Shown here: in pieces, positions 1 to 5,808 of the stretch
How positions within the stretch are numbered: position 1 is the stretch's first letter
Layout: the number at the start of each line of letters is the position of its first letter
From: Acidobacteriota bacterium
GTDB taxonomy: Bacteria > Acidobacteriota > Aminicenantia > UBA2199
Assembly (NCBI GenBank): GCA_021817755.1
Contig: JAKAGC010000162.1
Location: forward strand, 1 to 7,860
Length of the DNA: 7,860 nucleotides
Direction of reading: 5' to 3'
Translations under genes and position numbers: made by a program
The notes under the pieces: generated by a model
Database searches by the model: none
Told to the model about the DNA's origin: nothing
The model's input: only the letters and a program-made list of their open reading frames with translations

Positions 1-527
1 ATCTTATCTTTGACATAATCCTCATAAACTTTATTATACTGATTTTCCAAGTCTTTAATTTGATTTTCAGACATTCTTTTTGCTTGTTTGGCTCCTTGAA
101 TTTTAACGGCTGTTCCCACGGCGGCACCTGCCAAAGACATGGCAATCCCTAAAGGGGCCAAAGGAGTGAAAGATAAAACCGTCCCGATAGCGGAAACAAC
201 AGGCGCGGCTACTGCGGCAACTTTTTTTGTATCGCCGGGTAATGCCCCGGATTCTCTCATATGTTTTTCTTCGGCTTTAAGTATAGGCCGGACCGGCTTT
301 CCTCGCAATAGAGCAGAACCAACACGTAAAGGAGTGACCGTAATAGCCCGAGTAAAACCTAATACTCTTTTGGGAGATATTGCGCTTACTACATTGTGAA
401 AAATTTTCCCGAAAGAAAAATTCAGACCGGGCGGGTACAAAGGATTTTGAGAAAAAATATCCGATTTATAATAAAAATCATTTTTTAACATTCTACTTGC
501 AGGAATAAAACTATGTTTTTTGTACAT
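1..527 (-). CDS. Membrane-active virion-type protein, partial (3' end off window)
   Basis: The reading frame opens with ATG at 527 (MYKKHSFIPASRML...) and stays open for 175 codons to the left edge, so the C-terminus is missing. An AGGA-containing ribosome binding site sits a few bases upstream, inside the last codons of the neighbouring 105-aa gene. The N-terminal 100 residues are basic and mixed. Residues ~103-142 form a long Ala/Gly/Val-rich hydrophobic stretch (VAAVAAPVVSAIGTVLSF, then APLGIAMSLAGAAVGTAV), long enough for two membrane passes or an amphipathic hairpin. It is followed from ~143 by a charged, coiled-coil-like segment (QAKRMSENQIKDLENQ). A Gly/Ala-rich membrane segment followed by a coiled coil recalls phage DNA pilot or entry proteins such as microvirus H/VP2, but I see no sequence motif proving that. 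It is the most distal visible gene of the operon starting at 3542. I do not recognise the family; existence is well supported, function is inference. Confidence 0.8.
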   Translation of the reverse strand, partial: MYKKHSFIPASRMLKNDFYYKSDIFSQNPLYPPGLNFSFGKIFHNVVSAISPKRVLGFTRAITVTPLRVGSALLRGKPVRPILKAEEKHMRESGALPGDTKKVAAVAAPVVSAIGTVLSFTPLAPLGIAMSLAGAAVGTAVKIQGAKQAKRMSENQIKDLENQYNKVYEDYVKDK

Positions 528-531
528 GTTT

Positions 532-849
532 TTATTTCCTCAGTAAAAATAATCCAGCAATAATTAACCCTCCAATAATATAAATGGGGGGGATACCGCC
601 GATATTTGAAGAAGAAATATTAATTCCTTGTGTATTAGATTGCATCGACATTTGAGCAGCCGCTATTTTTTCCCGTAATGCCAAAGCGGTATTATTTGCT
701 GCTGCAATTGATTTTTGTGCATTTGCCTGAATGGAAGAAGACGCAATAGCCCCTCCTGCTGAAATCAACTGAGGAATAACCGATGCTATAAAATCCCATT
801 GACCTAAACTTTCAGGACCCGCAAATGATTGATTTAACGCGAGAGACAT
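532..849 (-). CDS. Small membrane-anchored protein with MSLALNQS N-terminus (copy B)
   Basis: This 105-aa protein starts at 849, preceded by AAGGAG with a 9-base spacing. The same frame stays open upstream to 1083, but that part overlaps the 120-aa gene and lacks a comparable site. The N-terminus MSLALNQS is identical to that of the 120-aa neighbour. Next come GQWDFIASVIPQLIS (16-30), an Ala-rich helix (31-67), a Ser/Asn-rich spacer and a C-terminal transmembrane segment (~87-103, IPPIYIIGGLIIAGLFLL) ending in the basic RK. The GxWDxI...LIS block aligns with GIWDAITGSISDLIS in the neighbour, so I regard the two as diverged paralogues. A likely role is a minor capsid-associated or membrane protein of the virion. 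The family is not recognised; the paralogy and anchor are seen directly and the role is inferred. Confidence 0.85.
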   Translation of the reverse strand: MSLALNQSFAGPESLGQWDFIASVIPQLISAGGAIASSSIQANAQKSIAAANNTALALREKIAAAQMSMQSNTQGINISSSNIGGIPPIYIIGGLIIAGLFLLRK

Positions 850-854
850 ATTAA

Positions 855-1217
855 TTATCTCCTTGTACGTTTTGAAAAGAGTTTTATAAGAAAATATCCT
901 CCAATACCGATAATTGCTAAAGTCTTCGGATCGGAAAAATTTATTCCTCCCTGTTGCATAGGTTTCGGATAATACATCGGTTGTGGATAACTCCGAACAG
1001 GGGGAGCGTTTGTCATTCTTGCCGTTACGATTTTCGGAACGGAAGAAATGAGATCGGAAATTGATCCGGTAATAGCGTCCCAAATACCTTTTGGAGCAGG
1101 AGCAGGATTTACAATCGGAGCAACGTTAGGAGAAACATAAATATCCGGTGAATAGAAAGATTGCATAGCCTCTTCTTCCGGCGTTAAATTAAGTGACTGA
1201 TTAAGTGCTAATGACAT
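855..1217 (-). CDS. Small membrane-anchored protein with MSLALNQS N-terminus (copy A)
   Basis: The start at 1217 has an AAGGAG site 7 bases upstream. The 120-aa product begins MSLALNQS, followed by an acidic turn (TPEEE), a Pro-rich segment (NPAPAPKG, 37-44), the WD-containing helix GIWDAITGSISDLIS (44-58), a second Pro/Tyr/Met-rich linker (71-89) and a C-terminal transmembrane segment (~98-114, KTLAIIGIGGYFLIKLF) with a very basic tail SKRTRR. The positive tail predicts a cytoplasmic or virion-interior C-terminus. It lies 5 bases before the paralogous 105-aa gene, whose ribosome binding site lies in that gap and this gene's last codons. The shared N-terminal octapeptide may be a docking or targeting peptide recognised by a common partner. 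The family is not recognised; a virion membrane role is inferred from structure and context. Confidence 0.87.
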   Translation of the reverse strand: MSLALNQSLNLTPEEEAMQSFYSPDIYVSPNVAPIVNPAPAPKGIWDAITGSISDLISSVPKIVTARMTNAPPVRSYPQPMYYPKPMQQGGINFSDPKTLAIIGIGGYFLIKLFSKRTRR

Positions 1218-1241
1218 TTTTATTCTCCTTTTTTAAAAGAT

Positions 1242-1490
1242 TTAATTTCGCGTGGAATATGTTCCATCAGGGTGGAAATAGAATATTTTGCCCTCACCAT
1301 ATGCTCCTATAATTCGACAATTAATAATTACTTCTTTACCATTATGAAATGCATCTACTACTATCCCACCTTCAGCAGTGTTCCCCCCATGAAAATTATA
1401 AAGAAATTCCGCTGAAACATGGTGATTATCCCTTTTTGTAACAGGAGTCTTAGTGCTATCGGATTTAGCGGTAACATAAAGTTTGCTCAT
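1242..1490 (-). CDS. Hypothetical 82-aa beta-rich protein
   Basis: The 82-aa product (MSKLYVTAKSDSTKTP...) starts at 1490 behind AAGGAG at an 8-base spacing. I see no signal peptide, membrane segment or catalytic motif. Alternating hydrophobic residues (KLYVTA; EFLYNF; GGIVVDAF; EVIINCRII; GKIFYFH) suggest a small all-beta domain. The N-terminal 25 residues are rich in Lys, Thr and Ser and contain a His-His pair (23-24); there is one cysteine (58). It lies between the transglutaminase-like gene and the two membrane-anchored proteins, and is probably co-transcribed with them, so a minor structural or assembly role is plausible. I do not recognise the family and assign no function. Confidence 0.82.
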   Translation of the reverse strand: MSKLYVTAKSDSTKTPVTKRDNHHVSAEFLYNFHGGNTAEGGIVVDAFHNGKEVIINCRIIGAYGEGKIFYFHPDGTYSTRN

Positions 1491-1514
1491 CTTCTACTCT
1501 CCTTTACATTTTAT

Positions 1515-2033
1515 TTAAACTGTAAATTCTTTCTTTCGTACATATTTTACTTCACATCCCATCGGTTTATTTTTGTTTGTTCCATCCAAAGGAATCCAAA
1601 CTCCATTATTAAAGGTTTTAAGATATACATGATTAAACGGCCCGTATCCTTGTCCTACTCTAACCGTTACTATTTTTACCGGAAATCCTATAGCAATCAA
1701 TAAACTTCCAAGAAAAATAGTATGATCGTCACAATCCCCAAAAGACGCCCCGGCTTCGTGAAATTGTCTAGTCATGAAATGCGGAGTTTGCAAGGTTTCT
1801 ACATAAAAGTTATCTTTAACATATGCCATTCTTGATTGAACAAAATTAAATAGGTTCCCTATTTTTTCAAAATTATTTTGTGTATTATAAGTCAATGCGA
1901 TTGCAAGGTTTCGGACTTCCGGATCAATAGACCCTTTCCGAATCATATCTCGCATATAGGCAACGGTTTTATCCGTTCCCTTATCACCGTTGGGAATTTT
2001 CCTTATAGTAGACACGGGAATGGGGATAGGCAT
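1515..2033 (-). CDS. Transglutaminase-like cysteine peptidase
   Basis: The 172-aa product (MPIPIPVSTIRKIP...) carries the transglutaminase/papain-like core in the usual order. The Cys is in GDCDDHTIFLGSLL (Cys101 from this start), the His in FNHVYLKTF (His135) and the Asp in WIPLDGTNK (Asp150). The region before the Cys (NLFNFVQSRMAYVKDNF) matches the helix that precedes the active site in bacterial transglutaminase-like peptidases. I chose the start at 2033 because AGGAGG lies just upstream; an in-frame ATG at 2051 would add six residues but has no ribosome binding site. There is no signal peptide, so it acts in the cytosol or in the particle. In phages such domains could cleave a virion precursor, crosslink proteins or attack peptidoglycan peptides; the sequence does not decide among these. 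Its place in the probable virion operon favours a structural or entry role. Confidence 0.88.
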   Translation of the reverse strand: MPIPIPVSTIRKIPNGDKGTDKTVAYMRDMIRKGSIDPEVRNLAIALTYNTQNNFEKIGNLFNFVQSRMAYVKDNFYVETLQTPHFMTRQFHEAGASFGDCDDHTIFLGSLLIAIGFPVKIVTVRVGQGYGPFNHVYLKTFNNGVWIPLDGTNKNKPMGCEVKYVRKKEFTV

Positions 2034-2089
2034 AATTCCTCCTACCCCCATTCTATTAACTGATGAGTTATAAGCAAGCCGCGAAACGG

Positions 2090-2434
2090 TTAGTTATCCC
2101 ATTTCTTATTTTCTATTTCTTTCATATACATATTGTAAATTGGAGACTCCGAAGTTAGCGGAATAAATGCTATAATGTTATCCTCATAAAAAATCATTGT
2201 ATTGGATGGATATGGGAATAGCATAAAAGCATATCCCATTTCTTGATTCATAGGTTTTCCATCCAATCCTTTTATATTATTTGCCGTTGCCATCGGTATT
2301 ATTTGTCCTTGAATCATTCGGAGATCGGTTAAAGTAATGTAACCGTCCTCTTTTGAAAAAACCGTAGAATCTATTTTTCTTCCAATCATTGTCCGCCCCC
2401 CAATTTCTACCATAAAAATATTATTCTGCTCCAT
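2090..2434 (-). CDS. Hypothetical 114-aa protein, possible Sm-like beta fold
   Basis: The start at 2434 overlaps the end of the 373-aa gene by 14 bases and has GGAGG 8 bases upstream, so the two are translationally linked. The protein has a short N-terminal strand (NIFMVEIGGRTMIGRKI), a second strand pair (GYITLTDLRMIQGQ, 31-44), a loop with KGLDGKP, then GYAFMLFPYPSNTMIFYEDNIIAFIPL (67-93) and a polar helix to the end. This layout, modification strand, TLTDLRMIQ strand, then a Pro-Tyr-Pro turn and a strand with IIAFIPL, resembles from memory the Sm-like proteins found in many phages that begin with an I/VGxx...I.L.dPr pattern. That fold assignment is inference and needs a profile or structure comparison. 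The gene itself is secure. Confidence 0.8.
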   Translation of the reverse strand: MEQNNIFMVEIGGRTMIGRKIDSTVFSKEDGYITLTDLRMIQGQIIPMATANNIKGLDGKPMNQEMGYAFMLFPYPSNTMIFYEDNIIAFIPLTSESPIYNMYMKEIENKKWDN

Positions 2435-3542
2435 TTACATTTCCTCCCTCTTCTTTATTTTGTTTATTTAATTCAAGGGCAAAGTCCCTGAATTTTTTAA
2501 ACCATTCTGTCTTATCCTTAAATTCTTGATTCATGTTTAAAACATATCCTAAATATTGTTCTTCGGGATAGGACAGAAGTTCATCCACCGAACCGGGCAT
2601 ATGATTGTCCATATAATCCATCAAGTGAATGACGATAGGTTCCGTTACATCCGAATTTATATAATATTTTACTTCCTCGACAATTCTTACGAACCCCGGA
2701 GGAAGTGCCGGGGGGAATTCTACTATAGGAACGGCAGGAGCAGGAGCAATAGCGGGACGAACCGGAAGATTAGGTCTTACGGCATTTACAGGAACACTCC
2801 CCCCCGTTCCTCGAGTGGCAAGAATAGATGGGATAATTTTTACAAGGTCGGGGAGAATAGGTTTCAACATTCCAAGAATGGAATTATCTTCTTCAGCATC
2901 GGGGGATTTTCCTAACGCCATATTCATCCCGATTTTCAATATTTCCACAACGTCCATTTTTGGCTCTTGTGGAATTTCTTTCTTTTGCATCAGTAAAGTA
3001 AACATTTGCGTTTGTTGTTGCATCATGGCTAAGATTATAGCCGTCATTCCATCCTTATTTTCCGTGCTACTTTTAGGGTTAAGTAATTCCTGTGCTCTTT
3101 GCAAGATAACCCCGGACTCAACAGATTGCGTTAATTTTCCCATGACTTCAGCCATATTTAATTCTTTCGGTTTATCGGGTATATTTTCTTTTTCAGGTTC
3201 GACCGTAGAAAAATGCGTTTTAGTTACTATACGATTTCCTCTTTTTAGTAAAAGAACGAAGTTCCCTCCCCCGTATTTATCCCGGGCTTCTTCCTGAATA
3301 TCAATAAATTCAGTTTCTTTTGGATATTGTTTAATATAGGCACCGAAAATAGCAGGATTTTTGATATGAGATCGGTGAAGCAATAATTTTAAATCTTCTC
3401 CCTCAGCCCCTTTTAATTGAGACATGAAAAGTGATATACGTTCTTCTTCCTCCGCTAATGCCAACTGATTTAATGATTCAGGGTCTAATACTTCTTCTGA
3501 TTCTACTGTTATTTCTTCTTCATTTCCCTTTTTTCTCGGCAT
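2421..3542 (-). CDS. Multidomain protein of unknown function, first gene of late operon
   Basis: The start at 3542 (MPRKKGNEEE) is chosen because AAGGAGG lies about 4-5 bases upstream; an upstream in-frame ATG at 3578 lacks a site and falls in the promoter leader. The 373-aa product has a highly acidic N-terminus (7-50), a helical segment, then a compact region (80-113) with EEARDKYGGGNFVLLLKRG, probably a Gly-turn and beta hairpin. A long helical part follows (125-190) with a Met/Gln-rich stretch (LAMMQQQTQMFTLLMQ), then hydrophobic helices (197-243). A Pro/Ala/Val linker (250-283, RPAIAPAPAVPIVEFPPALPP) leads to a C-terminal helical domain (285-360). There is no Walker motif, signal peptide or clear transmembrane segment. 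As first gene after the promoter it may be a scaffold, assembly or virion protein. I do not recognise the family. Confidence 0.87.
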   Translation of the reverse strand: MPRKKGNEEEITVESEEVLDPESLNQLALAEEEERISLFMSQLKGAEGEDLKLLLHRSHIKNPAIFGAYIKQYPKETEFIDIQEEARDKYGGGNFVLLLKRGNRIVTKTHFSTVEPEKENIPDKPKELNMAEVMGKLTQSVESGVILQRAQELLNPKSSTENKDGMTAIILAMMQQQTQMFTLLMQKKEIPQEPKMDVVEILKIGMNMALGKSPDAEEDNSILGMLKPILPDLVKIIPSILATRGTGGSVPVNAVRPNLPVRPAIAPAPAVPIVEFPPALPPGFVRIVEEVKYYINSDVTEPIVIHLMDYMDNHMPGSVDELLSYPEEQYLGYVLNMNQEFKDKTEWFKKFRDFALELNKQNKEEGGNVNGAE

Positions 3543-3565
3543 AACCCCTCCTTTTTGTCTGATGT

Positions 3566-3578
3566 TTGTTGATAACAA
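3566..3578. repeat. Short inverted repeat in the late-operon leader
   Basis: TTGTT-GAT-AACAA forms a 5-base perfect inverted repeat with a 3-base centre. It lies in the predicted untranslated leader, some 20-30 bases after the expected transcription start and about 24 bases before the start codon at 3542. It could be an operator for a small repressor or a weak RNA hairpin. It is short enough to occur by chance in AT-rich DNA, so support is weak. Confidence 0.25.
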
Positions 3579-3602
3579 CGACTGAAAAATCCTTAGAATT
3601 TT

Positions 3603-3632
3603 CTTATATCATCCATTCGATTTCCTTGTCAA
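3603..3632 (-). promoter_or_regulatory. Sigma-70-type promoter for the left (late) operon
   Basis: On the minus strand a perfect -35 TTGACA (3632-3627) is followed by an 18-base spacer and a -10 TATAAG (3608-3603), which is preceded by TGA, giving an extended -10. Transcription should start near 3596, leaving a leader of roughly 54 bases before the 373-aa gene. It sits directly after the stop of the overlapping 54-aa ORF and is the only convincing promoter I see in the window. It separates replication genes from the probable virion genes. Confidence 0.75.
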
Positions 3633-3635
3633 GTC

Positions 3636-3800
3636 TTAAAATGGACCATCGGTACTATCGCAACCCGAAACTTTACTTTCCTTAATCTTTTCGCTAATTT
3701 TATCGGCATATCCAGAATTTTTCTTGTATCGCACTAATGCCGCTTTCCGTTCCCGAGTTTCCTTTTTCCATTCTTCCAATGTTTTGTACGATTTCTTCAT
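3636..3800 (-). CDS. 54-aa basic protein overlapping the polymerase 3' end
   Basis: In a frame different from the polymerase, ATG at 3800 opens a 54-aa ORF (MKKSYKTLEEWKKETRERKA...) ending with TAA at 3638-3636. GGAG lies 5 bases before the ATG, a good ribosome binding site inside the polymerase gene. The first 101 bases overlap the polymerase and the last 64 lie beyond its stop. The product is strongly charged and Lys/Arg-rich through residue ~43 (EEWKKETRERKAALVRYKK; ADKISEKIKESK), looking like a natural amphipathic helix pair. By contrast the polymerase frame over the overlap is Gly/Ser-rich and low in character. It could bind nucleic acid or be an accessory replication protein. Alternatively it is the true polymerase C-terminus, reached by a +1 shift at CAAAAC (about 3778-3783) or separated by a one-base change. 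I favour a separate overlapping gene because of its own start and binding site. Confidence 0.6.
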   Translation of the reverse strand: MKKSYKTLEEWKKETRERKAALVRYKKNSGYADKISEKIKESKVSGCDSTDGPF

Positions 3801-5634
3801 ATTCACTCCAATCTATTTCTAAATTCCGATGTACTACATATTCTTTTAACGGGATTTTCTTTTGAATCAATGCTTCTTTTATTCTGAAGATATGTCTAAT
3901 ATCATATTCGTTTTCTTTTCGTTCAATGAGTTTAATGAGATCATCAACTTTCCCGTGGAATCCATGCAAAGCATATTTTTTCGGTCTACAGGTAGAAACG
4001 GCTTCTTTTGCCCCGTATTTTTCAATGAAATTCTTAAACTTGCATTGTTTTTTACTACCTTCAAAATGTAAATAGAGTTTGTTTCTAAGGACAATACAAT
4101 CTCCTGTAATCTCGGCATTTAATCCTCCTAATCCTTTAGGTAGATCTTCGATATTTATATTTTGTAATGTTTTTATTGAATCTGTTGATGAATGGATAGA
4201 TTCGTATTTGTGTTCCAGTTTATGTAAATGCGCCCGAACAAACCCTGTTATAAGAGTTCCGATAAAAGGATTGAACAATCCCCCGGCTTTATAAGTTTTC
4301 TTTATTTTTGAGAAATGACCGAACTCATCCATTACTGCCTCGGCCATTATTTCCGTGTCTTCTTCTATATTTTGCAGAAATTTTCCATAAAGAGAATTAA
4401 GCAATAATTTATAAATCAGATAATTAGGGTCTCCCTTCCCGGATGATTGTTTCTTTTCGTAAAATTCCAAAGCGTATTTTTTTAAGGCGTTATCAGATTC
4501 CATAAAATCCGGAATCCAAATCCATCCCCGGCAACCTTCTAATTCAAATTCCCCAGTTCTTTGCGCTTCTTCCAATTCGTAAGACGTAACCCATAGGTCT
4601 TCGACTTTTGTTTCTCCCCATATCGGTTTCCCATCGTGGGATAGGAAAGGCGAATATTTACAGTTTTTAAGCAATCCCCGTATGTTGTATACCCCACAAT
4701 ACCCCATTTCTTGTTTGAGTACATATTCATATCTTCCCTTGATAAACTGCGGGAGATTCGCCATAGCATGAGGATAAGCCGATGAAATATCCAACTCAGT
4801 AACATTTTCATACATCGCCGGTTTGACATAAAATCCATTTTTCCCTCCGTGGTATGAATATAATGATGCTCTAAGTATTGCCTGATTAGGTAAAGGTATT
4901 CTTTGATTTTCTTTTATAAAATACCGTTGAAAAACACGGGACGCAAACTGCGGCGCGGAAATGGAAACGGGAACATCATAATCTTCGTGCATTTTTATGA
5001 TTGCCCGACCGATTTCATATTCAACAGCAGCATCATATTTTGCATACTCTACAAATTTTCTATCTTTTGGAGTAAAACGGATATTCCCTAATCCAAATGG
5101 CGGAGCCATTTTGGCATTTTTACAGCCTAAAGTTTTAGCAACATTTTTTAAAGAAGAAGTAAAGAAGCGGAATGAATCTATTATATGAATGTATGTTCCA
5201 TCAGGCCAAGTGATTTTGGCATAATATAATTTACCGGCTAATACATTGATTCCAATTTTTTCATTATTATATTTATGATGGATTGTAAATTTTTGATTCG
5301 TGAAATCAGAATGGTACATTTTAAGTAAGGCGGTAAGATCATAAGCAAGATAATGGAAGAAACAAATATTGACTCTTTTAGGGAGAATCCGTTGTTTAAC
5401 ATGATTAAGAAAAGTATCAAGAATAGTATTGTTATCAACCCAATATAAAGAAGTTTTTTCAGGATCATCGGAATTTGATATTTGTAGAGTAATGGCTTCA
5501 GCATCTTTTCCTCCTACATAAGTTTCTATATCCGCTCCGAAAAACTCTACCCTATTGATACCCGGAAATCTTGCTTTCCTATGCTTTATACCCCCCCTTA
5601 AATGCTTAGGGATGGTAATGTCACGGGGTTTCAT
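3700..5634 (-). CDS. Family B DNA polymerase, protein-primed type
   Basis: This 644-aa enzyme should replicate the genome. The 3'-5' exonuclease motifs are Exo I DIE (35-37), Exo II HYLAYD (94-99, Asp99) and Exo III YAKYD (197-201). Polymerase motifs follow in order: YHGG (261-264), motif A DISSAYP (282-288, Asp282), motif B KLLLNSLYG (409-417), motif C HSSTDS (481-486, Asp485) and KKY (552-554). The A-to-B (~127) and B-to-C (~76) spacings leave room for the TPR1 and TPR2 insertions of phi29-like protein-primed enzymes; phi29 polymerase is somewhat shorter (~572 aa). Two deviations stand out: the usual DTD of motif C is STD, and the conserved Asn of Exo II is Tyr. The second motif C Asp, the main metal ligand, is kept. 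There is no ribosome binding site before the ATG, which directly follows the stop of the 57-aa gene (TAA then ATG), so translation probably depends on coupling. The last ~34 residues overlap the 54-aa ORF. Confidence 0.95.
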   Translation of the reverse strand: MKPRDITIPKHLRGGIKHRKARFPGINRVEFFGADIETYVGGKDAEAITLQISNSDDPEKTSLYWVDNNTILDTFLNHVKQRILPKRVNICFFHYLAYDLTALLKMYHSDFTNQKFTIHHKYNNEKIGINVLAGKLYYAKITWPDGTYIHIIDSFRFFTSSLKNVAKTLGCKNAKMAPPFGLGNIRFTPKDRKFVEYAKYDAAVEYEIGRAIIKMHEDYDVPVSISAPQFASRVFQRYFIKENQRIPLPNQAILRASLYSYHGGKNGFYVKPAMYENVTELDISSAYPHAMANLPQFIKGRYEYVLKQEMGYCGVYNIRGLLKNCKYSPFLSHDGKPIWGETKVEDLWVTSYELEEAQRTGEFELEGCRGWIWIPDFMESDNALKKYALEFYEKKQSSGKGDPNYLIYKLLLNSLYGKFLQNIEEDTEIMAEAVMDEFGHFSKIKKTYKAGGLFNPFIGTLITGFVRAHLHKLEHKYESIHSSTDSIKTLQNINIEDLPKGLGGLNAEITGDCIVLRNKLYLHFEGSKKQCKFKNFIEKYGAKEAVSTCRPKKYALHGFHGKVDDLIKLIERKENEYDIRHIFRIKEALIQKKIPLKEYVVHRNLEIDWSEYEEIVQNIGRMEKGNSGTESGISAIQEKFWICR

Positions 5635-5808
5635 TTATAATATAGTTACTTTGAACCCATTAATTATATATCCAATATCTTTAAAAATTGCTTTTATTAA
5701 AAAACAGCCCTTCTTCCAAGTAGTAGTATAATTTAATAGTCTTTGATGTTCTAATGCTTCTTTAAAAGTTTCCTGTTCATATTTACATATTCGACAAAAA
5801 TATTTCAT
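5635..5808 (-). CDS. 57-aa zinc-finger-like protein, coupled to polymerase
   Basis: The ORF begins at 5808, its A shared with the stop of the upstream gene (TAATG), with GGGAG 8 bases upstream, and ends immediately before the polymerase ATG. The product MKYFCRICKYEQETF... has Cys5 and Cys8 followed by His21 (C-x2-C-x12-H) with aromatic residues in the positions expected of a C2H2-like finger. The fourth ligand is not obvious; Cys35 or an oligomer partner might supply it. The C-terminal half is hydrophobic and basic (CFLIKAIFKDIGYIINGFKVTIL). It may bind DNA and help the polymerase or control its expression. Because the polymerase lacks its own binding site, translating this ORF is probably what brings ribosomes to it. 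The finger assignment rests on spacing only. Confidence 0.75.
   Translation of the reverse strand: MKYFCRICKYEQETFKEALEHQRLLNYTTTWKKGCFLIKAIFKDIGYIINGFKVTIL

Noticed and set aside
235..250. Inverted repeat CCGGG-TAATGC-CCCGG
   Set aside because: It is internal to the coding region 1-527, lacks a T tract, and is explained by codons for Ser-Gly-Ala-Leu-Pro-Gly; not a convincing terminator.
139..399. Plus-strand open frame of 86 codons
   Set aside because: It lies antisense to the well-supported minus-strand gene at 1-527, has no ribosome binding site and shows no protein-like features. Other plus-strand frames (1419-1703, 1878-2063, 2556-2915, 2815-3297, 3862-4071, 4079-4294, 4903-5091, 4997-5188) are rejected for the same reasons.
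850..1083. N-terminal extension of the 105-aa membrane protein up to 1083
   Set aside because: The extension overlaps the 120-aa gene out of frame, has Arg/Ser/Asn-rich shadow composition, and the internal start at 849 has an AAGGAG site and the MSLALNQS start shared with its paralogue.
2052..2089. Possible hairpin (AACCG...CGGCTT on the minus strand) between the 114-aa and transglutaminase-like genes
   Set aside because: The stem is only three clean pairs plus a bulge and no T tract follows, so it is not called as a terminator.
4539..4838. Minus-strand 99-codon frame inside the polymerase (also 3879-4118 and 5238-5504)
   Set aside because: These are out-of-frame shadows of the polymerase, whose catalytic motifs establish the true frame.
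3700..5634. Polymerase as a pseudogene because of the motif C change and the possible frameshift near 3780
   Set aside because: The frame is open through all exonuclease and polymerase motifs and both metal-binding Asp residues of the polymerase site are kept. The possible frameshift affects only the last few dozen residues beyond the conserved motifs.
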